DNA of 45,494 bases from Acholeplasmatales bacterium. Its GTDB lineage: Bacteria; Bacillota_I; Bacilli_A; Acholeplasmatales; Anaeroplasmataceae. Shown here piece by piece: positions 15,934 through 23,953 of the stretch. The position numbers and the translations under genes were made by a program. Each line of letters starts with the position of its first letter. Position 1 is the stretch's first letter. Where the stretch lies: contig JAEELJ010000038.1 in the NCBI GenBank assembly GCA_016288855.1, positions 1 through 45,494 on the forward strand, in the 5' to 3' direction. The notes under the pieces are model-generated. The model made no database searches, was not told the origin of the DNA, and saw nothing but the letters and a program-made list of their open reading frames with translations.

Positions 15934-18381
15934 ATGAGGGAAAGCTTTTTAGACGGTACAAAAATCGATTCATTTTTTAAAAATAATAATGAAATTGATA
16001 TTAATCAATTTAATAATAAATACTATTTAAGTAATTATTGTAATGATAATAAAAATATTGTTACAAATATTATTCAAGATTTAATTGATGATATAAGTGA
16101 TAATGGTGGAGGCTTATTAATTGTTGATAATATATATCATACAGGGGCATTATATTTTAAAAACAATGTAAACTTATGTATTTTAGAAAATGCTAAGCTT
16201 ATAGGTAGTAATAATATTAATGATTATCCATTATGTTATACAAGAATAGAAGGAGAAAGTGGATTATATTTTCCTGCATTATTAAACTTTATTGGAGTAT
16301 CTAATACATATATATTTGGTAAGGGTATTATTGATGGTAATGGACTTAATAGCTGGAAGAGCTTTTGGACAAGAAGAGAATGGAATGATAAAGCAACTAA
16401 TAAGGATGAACAAAGACCTAGATTAATATATGTATCTAATTCTTTTAATGTAAATATTTGTGGCTTAACATTAATTAATTCCCCTTTTTGGAATATACAT
16501 ATATATAAATCAGAATATATAAAATTAATTAATTTAAATATATATTCACCTGAAGTACCAGTAAAAGCTCCATCTACAGATGGTATTGATATTGATTATG
16601 CGAGATATGTATTAATTAGTAATAACACATTTGATGTTAATGATGATGCAATAGCCCTAAAGGGTGGTAAGGGAGCATACGCAGATAAAGATTTCCACAA
16701 TGGTATAAATGAATATATTATTATTGAGGATAATAATTTTAAATTTTGTCATTCATGTTTAACCTTAGGAAGTGAGTCAATTCACAATAAGGATATTATT
16801 TTTAGTGGTATAGATTCAATTGAATCTAATAATATAATTTGGTTTAAGGTTAGACCGGATACGCCTCAAATATATGAAAATGTATTAGTAGAAGATATAA
16901 AAGGTTATTCTAAAGCATTAATATATATTTGGCCTTGGACTCAATTCTTCGACTTAAAGGGAAGAGATGATACTTTTAAAAATATTGTAAGAAATATTCA
17001 TATTTCTAATACTAAATTAGAATGTGATAATTTCTTTAAGGTAACTAAATCTGATCAATATATATTAAAAGATTTTTACTTAAATGATTTAGATATTAAT
17101 TGCTTAGTATCTGGATTTGATATTAATAAGGTAGATAATTTATTTTATAAAAATATTAATATAAATGAAAAATATAAGAATCTAGAAGAAAAAGTAGATG
17201 AAATATCTAGAATATTTATTAGTGAACATATTAAAACTGTCAATAAATATAAAGAAAAAGTAATTGTTGTTTCAAATCAATATAATGGTATTTGGTTAGA
17301 ACATGTTTATGATTCAATAATGTATGGTAATCTATTTGATGATTTTAGTATTGCTAAAAACACTATTAATTTATTCTTAGATTTAATGAATGATAAAGGC
17401 CAATATCCTTGCTTCATAAAGGATAAGGAAGGTGTTGGTTATTCTCAGCTACAGGAATGCGTTTCTTTTGCAAGACTAGGCCTTATTGTATATAGAAAAA
17501 CAAATGATCAAGAATTATTAGAAAAACTATATAATGGTACTAAGAAGTGGGTAGATTTTTTATATAAATATAGAATGACTTTAGGAAAAGGCTTAGTTGA
17601 AATGTTTGTTGGATATGATACAGGCCATGATAATAGCGCAAGACTAGATAATATGAAATATAAAACTTATTATTCAATTGATGGTATAAGACAGGATGCA
17701 TCAATAAAGCCAGATAGTAGGGGTATTATTGCAGTTGACTTAAATTGTAATTTATATATGACATTAAAGTCATTACACGAAATGGCAATAATCCTAAACG
17801 ATAGTAATAATATTGATAAATACGATATGCTTGCAAGAAGAATAAAAAAGAACTTGTTTAAGGAATGCTTATCAAAAGAGGATTCATTCTTTTATGATAG
17901 AGATTCTAATGGTTTAAGAAAATATAGGTCTAGTCAAATATTTTTGCTTTTCCAAGAAAGAGTATTAGATAAAGAAAAGGATAAGGAATTAATAGATTTA
18001 ATATATAATAAATATATTAAGAATCCTAAAGAATTCTATACGGAATATCCATTTCCTTCAATGTCTATATCTGATCCATCCTTTAAAGACCATAAAATGC
18101 CAAATTCTTGGGGATATTACAGTCAAGCATTAATTACCTTAAGATGTTCACTTTGGATGGATTATTATGGATATAAGAAGGAATATGATCATATATTATA
18201 TAAATGGTTAGATAGATTTATTAAATATTATGATGATATGCCATTTGGTCAGGAATTAGATCCTATAAGTGGAGAATGTAGTGGAGCATCGCTAAATTAT
18301 TCTACATCTATATTATTATTCTTATATGCAATAAGAAGATTAAAAATTGTAAAATCACATGATATAATACCAACGTTTTAA
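15934..18381 (+). CDS. GH28 polygalacturonase-like domain fused to a six-hairpin glycosidase domain
   Basis: 815 residues with no signal peptide. Residues about 50-410 form a right-handed beta-helix of GH28 type: STDGIDID (214-221), NDDAIALK with the DD pair at 237-238, H273 in the FCHSCLTLGSES block that replaces the usual GHG, and WFKVRPDT (303-310) for the usual RIK. Residues about 445-805 look like an (alpha/alpha)6 six-hairpin glycosidase of the mannosylglycerate-hydrolase-like or trehalase-like class (GYDTGHDNSARLD, NSWGYYSQALIT, ELDPISGECSGASLNYS). Predicted to cleave uronic-acid or rhamnose-containing oligosaccharides, probably in the cytoplasm. The fusion may couple two successive cuts. 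The next gene starts 12 bp downstream. Confidence 0.75.
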   Translation: MRESFLDGTKIDSFFKNNNEIDINQFNNKYYLSNYCNDNKNIVTNIIQDLIDDISDNGGGLLIVDNIYHTGALYFKNNVNLCILENAKLIGSNNINDYPLCYTRIEGESGLYFPALLNFIGVSNTYIFGKGIIDGNGLNSWKSFWTRREWNDKATNKDEQRPRLIYVSNSFNVNICGLTLINSPFWNIHIYKSEYIKLINLNIYSPEVPVKAPSTDGIDIDYARYVLISNNTFDVNDDAIALKGGKGAYADKDFHNGINEYIIIEDNNFKFCHSCLTLGSESIHNKDIIFSGIDSIESNNIIWFKVRPDTPQIYENVLVEDIKGYSKALIYIWPWTQFFDLKGRDDTFKNIVRNIHISNTKLECDNFFKVTKSDQYILKDFYLNDLDINCLVSGFDINKVDNLFYKNININEKYKNLEEKVDEISRIFISEHIKTVNKYKEKVIVVSNQYNGIWLEHVYDSIMYGNLFDDFSIAKNTINLFLDLMNDKGQYPCFIKDKEGVGYSQLQECVSFARLGLIVYRKTNDQELLEKLYNGTKKWVDFLYKYRMTLGKGLVEMFVGYDTGHDNSARLDNMKYKTYYSIDGIRQDASIKPDSRGIIAVDLNCNLYMTLKSLHEMAIILNDSNNIDKYDMLARRIKKNLFKECLSKEDSFFYDRDSNGLRKYRSSQIFLLFQERVLDKEKDKELIDLIYNKYIKNPKEFYTEYPFPSMSISDPSFKDHKMPNSWGYYSQALITLRCSLWMDYYGYKKEYDHILYKWLDRFIKYYDDMPFGQELDPISGECSGASLNYSTSILLFLYAIRRLKIVKSHDIIPTF

Positions 18382-18393
18382 GGGGAGAAAAAT

Positions 18394-19554
18394 ATGAAGC
18401 ATTTAAAAAGAAGCTTAGCATTAGCTTTCTTATCTTTAAGTATTTTTTTATTATCTTCATGTAATAAAGATAATACTACTTTAATAGAAAACTTAAATCT
18501 AGACCATGAATTAGAATTTGGTGGAGTATATTTTGGAATTACTATTGATGATTTTAATAGTAAAGGCTTTGATTATGGAGATAGTATTTCATTAGAATTT
18601 AGTAATGGATATAAAATATTAGATTTACCATATTATAATGGTTATTATGTAGACGCAGGAGAATCATTATTAGTTGGATATCCTGGATATGAATATATTA
18701 AATTAGCTATTAATTATGGTGATGATTATTGGGACATCATAGGATTAAATGATAATGATACTGCAAGTATTAAATTAAATGAAAAGGCTAAATATAAAGA
18801 TATTCAAGATACAATGAATATCCAATATAAGGATGATAGAACACTATATGATAGTGATATAATGTTTGCAAATTATAGATCGTTAAATAATATTGGTAAT
18901 ATTAAAGATAATATTTTATTTAGATCAGCATCTCCATGCGATAATAAGCATAATAGAGCTCATTATGTTGATACATTAATAGAAAATGATAATGTTAATT
19001 TTATTATGAATTTAGCAGATACTAAAGAAAAAATAGAAGGCTATATTCAAAAAGAAGATTTTAATTCTCCATATTTCTTATCACTTTATAGAAAAAATTC
19101 TATTTTATTTACTGCATCTAATGATGAGAAGATTATTCCTTTAGCAATGAATATGAATTATAAATCTGATGAATTTAGAAATAAGGTATCATTAGGATTT
19201 AGACAGTTCTTAGAAATAGATGGTCCATATTTAATTCATTGTCAGGAAGGTAAAGATAGAACTGGATTTGTATGCATAGTTATTGAAGCACTATGTGGTG
19301 CAACATATAAAGAAATAGTGGATGATTATATGCTAACATATTATAACTATTATAGAATTACAGAAGAAAGTGATCCATTAAGATATAGAATTATAAAGGA
19401 AAGAAACGTTGATACAATGCTAAGATTCTTAGTTGGTGATGATGAAATAAAACTAGACGAAGTAGATTTTTCACCATATATTAAGACTTATTTAATTAAT
19501 GGTGGAATGACTAATAATGAAGTAGAAACATTAATTAGAATTCTTTCTAACTAA
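18394..19554 (+). CDS. Lipoprotein with tyrosine-phosphatase domain
   Basis: 386 residues. Lipobox LSSC (C23). The C-terminal half is a Y_phosphatase3-like protein phosphatase with the P-loop HCQEGKDRTG: catalytic C283, R289 (CX5R). The N-terminal half (about 38-130) carries a pattern, FDYGDSISLEFSNG then YYVDAGESLLVGYPGYEYIK and LAINYGD, that resembles the C-terminal barrel of SAM hydroxide adenosyltransferases; this link is inference. The protein would act outside the membrane, on phosphoesters or phosphorylated oligosaccharides or peptides. Ribosome site AAGGGGAG. Co-transcribed with the glycosidase fusion upstream. Confidence 0.78.
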   Translation: MKHLKRSLALAFLSLSIFLLSSCNKDNTTLIENLNLDHELEFGGVYFGITIDDFNSKGFDYGDSISLEFSNGYKILDLPYYNGYYVDAGESLLVGYPGYEYIKLAINYGDDYWDIIGLNDNDTASIKLNEKAKYKDIQDTMNIQYKDDRTLYDSDIMFANYRSLNNIGNIKDNILFRSASPCDNKHNRAHYVDTLIENDNVNFIMNLADTKEKIEGYIQKEDFNSPYFLSLYRKNSILFTASNDEKIIPLAMNMNYKSDEFRNKVSLGFRQFLEIDGPYLIHCQEGKDRTGFVCIVIEALCGATYKEIVDDYMLTYYNYYRITEESDPLRYRIIKERNVDTMLRFLVGDDEIKLDEVDFSPYIKTYLINGGMTNNEVETLIRILSN

Positions 19555-19557
19555 TAC

Positions 19558-19600
19558 TTCATACATAGTATGAATACAAAAATGTAAAACAAACTTTACA
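19558..19600 (+). repeat. Two perfect inverted repeats in the intergenic region
   Basis: TTCATAC-ATA-GTATGAA at 19558-19574 and TGTAAA-N6-TTTACA at 19583-19600. The first lacks a T tract so is a poor terminator. Both sit just upstream of the next promoter and could be operators. Confidence 0.4.
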
Positions 19601-19607
19601 AAAAGTA

Positions 19608-19636
19608 TTGCATTAGAGAAAATAGTATGCTAATAT
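19608..19636 (+). promoter_or_regulatory. Promoter of the small membrane protein gene
   Basis: TTGCAT (19608-19613), 17 bp, TAATAT (19631-19636) with an extended TGC. Confidence 0.6.
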
Positions 19637-19662
19637 AATAATTGCCGAGGGGGTATAGAATT

Positions 19663-20121
19663 ATGAAGAGAATATTCATGGGAATTTTGTACTTATTACT
19701 TTTAGTTATGACTTTTGTGTATGTTTTAATATATTGTGTAGATGCTACATCTAATGGTGAAACAATTAAGCATACAATCATCAGTGCTAGTGCATTTACT
19801 GGATTATCAGTAATTGGATTTATATTTACTATTCCAGCAATTGTATTCACAATCCTATCATTAACTATTGATAAATTATTACAAAAGTTCCTACGTGACA
19901 TGTTCGCATTCTTCGCAAGTGTATTCTCACTTGCAGCAGCAATAGTAACTGTAATTAAGTATCATGATAGTATTACAAATTCTTTTGTACCAGTTATTTT
20001 AATGGTATGTACTGTAGTATTATTAGTGATTTCATTAGTTGGAGTTATTAATGCAATTCACAAGGATCAAGAAAATAAAAAGAAGCTTGGATCTAATGAA
20101 AATGTAGAAGTGTTACAATAA
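19663..20121 (+). CDS. Four-TM membrane protein of unknown function
   Basis: 152 residues with four hydrophobic segments (about 5-27, 42-66, 80-98, 108-130) and a short charged tail ending in Glu, Lys and Asn residues. No family recognised. The ATG at 19663 is chosen over a TTG at 19642 because GAGGGGG lies between them. Own promoter and terminator, so it is a single-gene unit; the paired inverted repeats upstream hint at regulation. Confidence 0.7.
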   Translation: MKRIFMGILYLLLLVMTFVYVLIYCVDATSNGETIKHTIISASAFTGLSVIGFIFTIPAIVFTILSLTIDKLLQKFLRDMFAFFASVFSLAAAIVTVIKYHDSITNSFVPVILMVCTVVLLVISLVGVINAIHKDQENKKKLGSNENVEVLQ

Positions 20122-20140
20122 ATTAAAGAGAGTTATAAAA

Positions 20141-20174
20141 ATAAGTCCTATTGAAAAATAGGATTTATTTTTTT
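20141..20174 (+). terminator. Rho-independent terminator
   Basis: ATAAGTCCTATT (20141-20152), loop GAAA, AATAGGATTTAT (20157-20168, one G-U), then T. Confidence 0.85.
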
Positions 20175-20175
20175 A

Positions 20176-20204
20176 TTGACATTAATATATCTTAATTTTA
20201 AAAT
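20176..20204 (+). promoter_or_regulatory. Promoter of the thiamine operon
   Basis: TTGACA (20176-20181), 17 bp, TAAAAT (20199-20204), just upstream of the TPP aptamer. Confidence 0.8.
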
Positions 20205-20224
20205 ATATTTGTAAATATGAAAAA

Positions 20225-20345
20225 GGGAGCTGGTGTGACCGGCTGAGAGGAAGATATATCTTCGACCTATCCTGATCTAGGTAATGCTAGCGTAGGCGTA
20301 TATTTTATTTTTAATTATTAAGGACGCTTACAGTGCCCTTTTTTT
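20225..20345 (+). promoter_or_regulatory. TPP riboswitch with attenuator terminator
   Basis: The aptamer (about 20225-20300) has the conserved CTGAGA (20243-20248), a P3 hairpin GAAGATATATCTTC, and CCTGATCTAGGTAATGCTAG followed by GCGTAGG. The expression platform is a terminator, AAGGACGC (20320-20327) with GTGCCCTT (20333-20340) and T to 20345. AGCGT (20289-20293) in the aptamer 3' strand can pair with ACGCT (20324-20328) as a competing antiterminator. Predicted: TPP stabilises the aptamer and shuts off thiM onward. Confidence 0.92.
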
Positions 20346-20363
20346 ATATTTTAGGAGGTAAGA

Positions 20364-21176
20364 ATGGGTTTTATAAATAATATTAGAGAAAAGTCACCAT
20401 TAATTCATTTCATTACGAATTATGTGACTGTAAATGATGTTGCGAATGCAACATTAGCAATAGGAGCATCTCCTATTATGACAGATGAAATTAATGATGC
20501 ACCTGATATGCAAAACATTTGTAATGCGTTAGTAATTAACACAGGTACATTAAATAAAAACACTGTTGTTTCTATGATTGAATCTGGAAAAAGAGCTAAT
20601 GAACTTGGGCATGTAGTTGTATTAGATCCATGTGGTGCAGGTGCAACACCATATAGAAATGAAGTTATTAAAAAGCTTATGGATGAAATTAAATTTGATT
20701 GTATTAAGGGCAACATAAGTGAAATAAAGGCTTTAGCAAATGTTTCATCTAAAACTAAGGGTGTTGATGCAAGTGAGGCTGATCAGGCAACAAGGAAAAA
20801 TTTAAAAGATGTTTTTAAATTTGCAAAAGACTTATCTAAAGCAACTGGTGCAGTTATTGCAATTACAGGTGTTATTGATGTAATTGTTGATAAAAATACT
20901 GCATATATTACTGATAATGGCTGTAAGGAAATGAGAGCTATTACAGGTACTGGCTGTATGACAGCTGGTGTTATTGCAGCATCAATTGTTGCAAATAGGG
21001 ATAATAGACTTGAGGCTGTTTTAAATTCAATTGTTGCAGTTGGTCTTTCAGGAGAGCTTGCAAAGGAATATGCAAAGGGTACAGGTAGCCTACATATTGG
21101 ATTAATTGATGAATTATCTAATATGACTGATGAAAAAATAGAAAAAGGTGCTAAAGTTGAAAAGTTTGAAATCTAG
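20364..21176 (+). CDS. thiM: Hydroxyethylthiazole kinase
   Basis: 270 residues; phosphorylates 4-methyl-5-hydroxyethylthiazole (THZ) for thiamine salvage. Full family length with LIHFITNYVTVNDVAN at the N-terminus, DPCGAGAT in the middle, and the ribokinase-fold anion-hole TGTGCMTAG with its catalytic Cys. Strong ribosome site AGGAGG. First gene of the TPP-controlled operon. The downstream gene starts inside its 3' end. Confidence 0.93.
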   Translation: MGFINNIREKSPLIHFITNYVTVNDVANATLAIGASPIMTDEINDAPDMQNICNALVINTGTLNKNTVVSMIESGKRANELGHVVVLDPCGAGATPYRNEVIKKLMDEIKFDCIKGNISEIKALANVSSKTKGVDASEADQATRKNLKDVFKFAKDLSKATGAVIAITGVIDVIVDKNTAYITDNGCKEMRAITGTGCMTAGVIAASIVANRDNRLEAVLNSIVAVGLSGELAKEYAKGTGSLHIGLIDELSNMTDEKIEKGAKVEKFEI

Positions 21177-22425
21177 TTTAAAGCTTTATGCAGTAACTGA
21201 TCGATATTGGTTAGAAGGAAGAAAGCTTAAGGATGATGTTGAAAAGGCAATACTTGGTGGTGCAACAATGATTCAGCTAAGAGAAAAAGAGTTAGATACT
21301 GAATCATTTATAAAGGAAGCATTTGAAATAAAGGAAGTATGCAAAAAATATGATGTGCCATTTATTATTAATGATTCACTTGAGGTTTTTTTAGCTGTAG
21401 ATGCTGATGGTATTCATGTTGGTCAATCTGATATGAGGGCTGATTTAGTAAGAGAAAAGATTGGCAAAAATAAAATACTTGGTGTTTCAGCTGAAACTGT
21501 TGAAGAAGCTATTTTAGCAGAAAAAATGGGGGCTGATTATTTAGGTGTTGGTACTATTTTTCAAACATCAACAAAGCTTGATGCAAAAGCTGTTGAAATT
21601 AAAATTTTAACTGAAATATGTGATAGCGTAAAAATACCTGTTTGTGCAATAGGTGGGATAACTAAGGATAATATCATAGATTTGAAGGATACTATGATTG
21701 ATGGTATTAGTGTTGTTTCTGCGATATTTAAAGAAAAAGATATTGTCTCTGCAACAAAAGAATTAGCTAAGAGGGTTGATGAAATACTTCTTAATACTAA
21801 TGATTATAAATTATTTATAGTTGATTATGATGGGACATTATTAGAATCAATGGGAATGTGGAGTGATATAACTTCAAGATATCTAGTATCTAAAGGAATC
21901 GTACCACCTAAAACAATTGATTATGATGTTAGACTTCAAACAAATGATGAAACTGCAGAATATCTAAGAGATTTATTTTTCCCTGGTGTTGATGCATCTA
22001 TAATAATGGATGAATTAAATACATTTATTATGGCTGAATATGTAAAAATAAATCTAAATGAGGGAGTTAAAGACTTTTTAGATGATATTAATAAAAAGGG
22101 GATGGTTGTTTTATATACAGCAACATCAGAGCCCTTAATATTAGCATCATTAGAAAAAAATGGAATTAAGGATTGCTTTAAAAGATTATATACATCTACA
22201 AATTACAATATAACAAAGGTTGATGGTAATGGCTATTTAGGGATAGCTAATATGTTAGGATTCAGTAGGGAAGAGACGTTGATAGTTGAAGATGCTCCTC
22301 ATGCATTAGAAGGTGCAGCTTTAAGCGGTATAAAGGTGCTTGGAATAAAGGGGAAGAGTAATTTCAAGCATTATGATATAGTTAGAAAAACATGTAATTA
22401 TTATTTAAATTTGAGGAGATACTAA
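21157..22425 (+). CDS. thiE: Thiamine-phosphate synthase fused to a HAD phosphatase
   Basis: About 422 residues. Residues about 10-215 are a complete ThiE TIM barrel (LYAVTDR, MIQLREKE, FIINDSL, GIHVGQSDM, GVGTIFQTSTK, AIGGI), which joins HMP-PP and THZ-P to TMP. From about 218 on is a HAD hydrolase: FIVDYDGTLLESM (DxD), TATSEP as motif II, a Lys, and VEDAPHALEG as motif IV. The HAD half could dephosphorylate TMP to thiamine, or HMP/THZ phosphates. Start is uncertain: no good Shine-Dalgarno site. TTG 21157 (AAAGG eight bases upstream) is preferred; GTG 21148 and TTG 21166 are options. All overlap thiM, so coupling is likely. Confidence 0.88.
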   Translation: MKSLKSSLKLYAVTDRYWLEGRKLKDDVEKAILGGATMIQLREKELDTESFIKEAFEIKEVCKKYDVPFIINDSLEVFLAVDADGIHVGQSDMRADLVREKIGKNKILGVSAETVEEAILAEKMGADYLGVGTIFQTSTKLDAKAVEIKILTEICDSVKIPVCAIGGITKDNIIDLKDTMIDGISVVSAIFKEKDIVSATKELAKRVDEILLNTNDYKLFIVDYDGTLLESMGMWSDITSRYLVSKGIVPPKTIDYDVRLQTNDETAEYLRDLFFPGVDASIIMDELNTFIMAEYVKINLNEGVKDFLDDINKKGMVVLYTATSEPLILASLEKNGIKDCFKRLYTSTNYNITKVDGNGYLGIANMLGFSREETLIVEDAPHALEGAALSGIKVLGIKGKSNFKHYDIVRKTCNYYLNLRRY

Positions 22426-22426
22426 T

Positions 22427-23224
22427 ATGAAGGTAGTTTTATCTATTGCTGGTTCAGATTCATCAGGTGGTGCTGGAATTCAAGCAGATATAAAAACAAT
22501 ACTTGCAAATAAATGCTTTGCTGAAACAGCAATAACTGCATTAACAGCACAAAATACCTTAGGTGTATATGATATTATGAATGTTACACCTAAGTTTTTA
22601 GAAGAAGAGATTGATGCTATATTTAAAGATATTAGACCTGATGCAGTAAAAATAGGTATGGTTTCTGATAAGGAATTAATTAAGACTATTAGCAAAAAGC
22701 TTAAGGAATATAATGCTACTAATATAGTTTTAGATCCTGTTATGGTTGCAACAAGTGGAGCTAGATTATTAAGTGCTGATGCAGAAGAAACATTAATAAA
22801 AGAATTAATTCCTTTAGCTGATGTAATAACACCTAATATTCCTGAAGCTGAGGTTTTATCTGGAATGAAAATTTCTAATTCAGAAGACATGGAAACTGCA
22901 GCTAAAAAGATAATGGAATTAGGGCCAAAGGCTATCTTAGTAAAAGGTGGACATAGGGTTAATGATGCAAATGATCTTTTATGTCAAAATGGAAAATTGA
23001 CTTGGATTTTTGGAAGAAGAATTGATAATCCAAATACACATGGTACAGGTTGCACATTATCTAGCGCAATTGCATCAAATCTTGCAAAAGGTAAAAGCGT
23101 TGAAAAATCAATTAGAAATGCTAAGGAATATTTATCTGATTGTTTAAATGAAATGCTTGATTTAGGCAAAGGTAGCGGTCCAATGGATCATGGATGTAAT
23201 ATTAAGGAGAAGTACAATGACTAA
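22427..23224 (+). CDS. thiD: Hydroxymethylpyrimidine (phosphate) kinase
   Basis: 265 residues; phosphorylates HMP to HMP-P and HMP-PP. The N-terminal SIAGSDSSGGAGIQADIKT, LDPVMVATSG, VKGGH and the C-terminal catalytic HGTGCTLSSA are all present. Begins one base after the thiE-HAD stop and overlaps tenA by 8 bases. Confidence 0.93.
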   Translation: MKVVLSIAGSDSSGGAGIQADIKTILANKCFAETAITALTAQNTLGVYDIMNVTPKFLEEEIDAIFKDIRPDAVKIGMVSDKELIKTISKKLKEYNATNIVLDPVMVATSGARLLSADAEETLIKELIPLADVITPNIPEAEVLSGMKISNSEDMETAAKKIMELGPKAILVKGGHRVNDANDLLCQNGKLTWIFGRRIDNPNTHGTGCTLSSAIASNLAKGKSVEKSIRNAKEYLSDCLNEMLDLGKGSGPMDHGCNIKEKYND

Positions 23225-23891
23225 TTACATGGATGAAATTATTAAAGATTCATTACCTATATGGAATGAATGTATTAATTCAAAATTTGTTCAAGGATTA
23301 CTTAATGGAACACTAACTGATGAGCAAATGACTAAATATATTGTAGAAGATACAAGATATTTATTAAATTATGCAAAATGCTATGCACATCTTATTACTA
23401 AGTGTAATACTTTAGATGAGATAAGAATGATTTATGATATGCTATCCTTTGTTAGAGAAGGTGAAACATCAGTAAGAAGAGATTATATTTCAAAGCATAA
23501 TCTTACAGATTTTGAGGTTGAAACAACAATTCCTGATGTTGAATCTCAAATATATATCGATTCTATGATGAATTGGTGTGCTAATGGATCTTTAATTGAA
23601 GGAATGATGTCTATCCTTCCTTGTATGTTATCTTATGAATATATTTTTAATAAGAGTTATAAAGAAAATCCAAATATACTTGAAGGAAATAAATATAGAT
23701 TCTTATTAGAAACATATATAGGTGATTTCATGACTGAATGTGCTAAATCATGGTCTGATTTTGCAAATGATTTAATGAATAGATACCAATTTAGTTTTGA
23801 GAAGTGTAAAGAAATATTTAGATTTTCATCAATTAGAGAAAAAGCCTTTTGGGAAATGAGTTTTGATAAGAAATTGGAATTTAGAAAATAA
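23217..23891 (+). CDS. tenA: TenA-family aminopyrimidine aminohydrolase (thiaminase II)
   Basis: 224 residues, all-helical heme-oxygenase-like fold. The catalytic Cys is in ILPCMLSYEYI, and the C-terminal ETYIGDFMTECAKSW matches the family active-site helix. It hydrolyses aminomethyl-HMP from degraded thiamine to HMP, which ThiD then uses; with ThiM this makes the operon a salvage route (no thiC here). Start is the ATG at 23217 with AAGGAGA upstream; it overlaps thiD by 8 bases. Confidence 0.88.
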   Translation: MTNYMDEIIKDSLPIWNECINSKFVQGLLNGTLTDEQMTKYIVEDTRYLLNYAKCYAHLITKCNTLDEIRMIYDMLSFVREGETSVRRDYISKHNLTDFEVETTIPDVESQIYIDSMMNWCANGSLIEGMMSILPCMLSYEYIFNKSYKENPNILEGNKYRFLLETYIGDFMTECAKSWSDFANDLMNRYQFSFEKCKEIFRFSSIREKAFWEMSFDKKLEFRK

Positions 23892-23914
23892 ATAGTTTGA
23901 ATATCTCCTTTTTA

Positions 23915-23923
23915 TGTTATACT
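23915..23923 (+). promoter_or_regulatory. Extended -10 promoter
   Basis: TGTTATACT at 23915-23923 with only a poor -35 (TTGAAT, 23897-23902, 15 bp away). Precedes the ribosome site AAGGAG of the lipoprotein gene. Confidence 0.4.
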
Positions 23924-23953
23924 TATGTAAACATTGAAAGGAGTATTTTTTTT

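Noticed and set aside
22480-22890. 136-codon minus-strand open frame inside thiD
   Set aside because: Shadow of the thiD frame; thiD has every family motif and the reverse frame has none.
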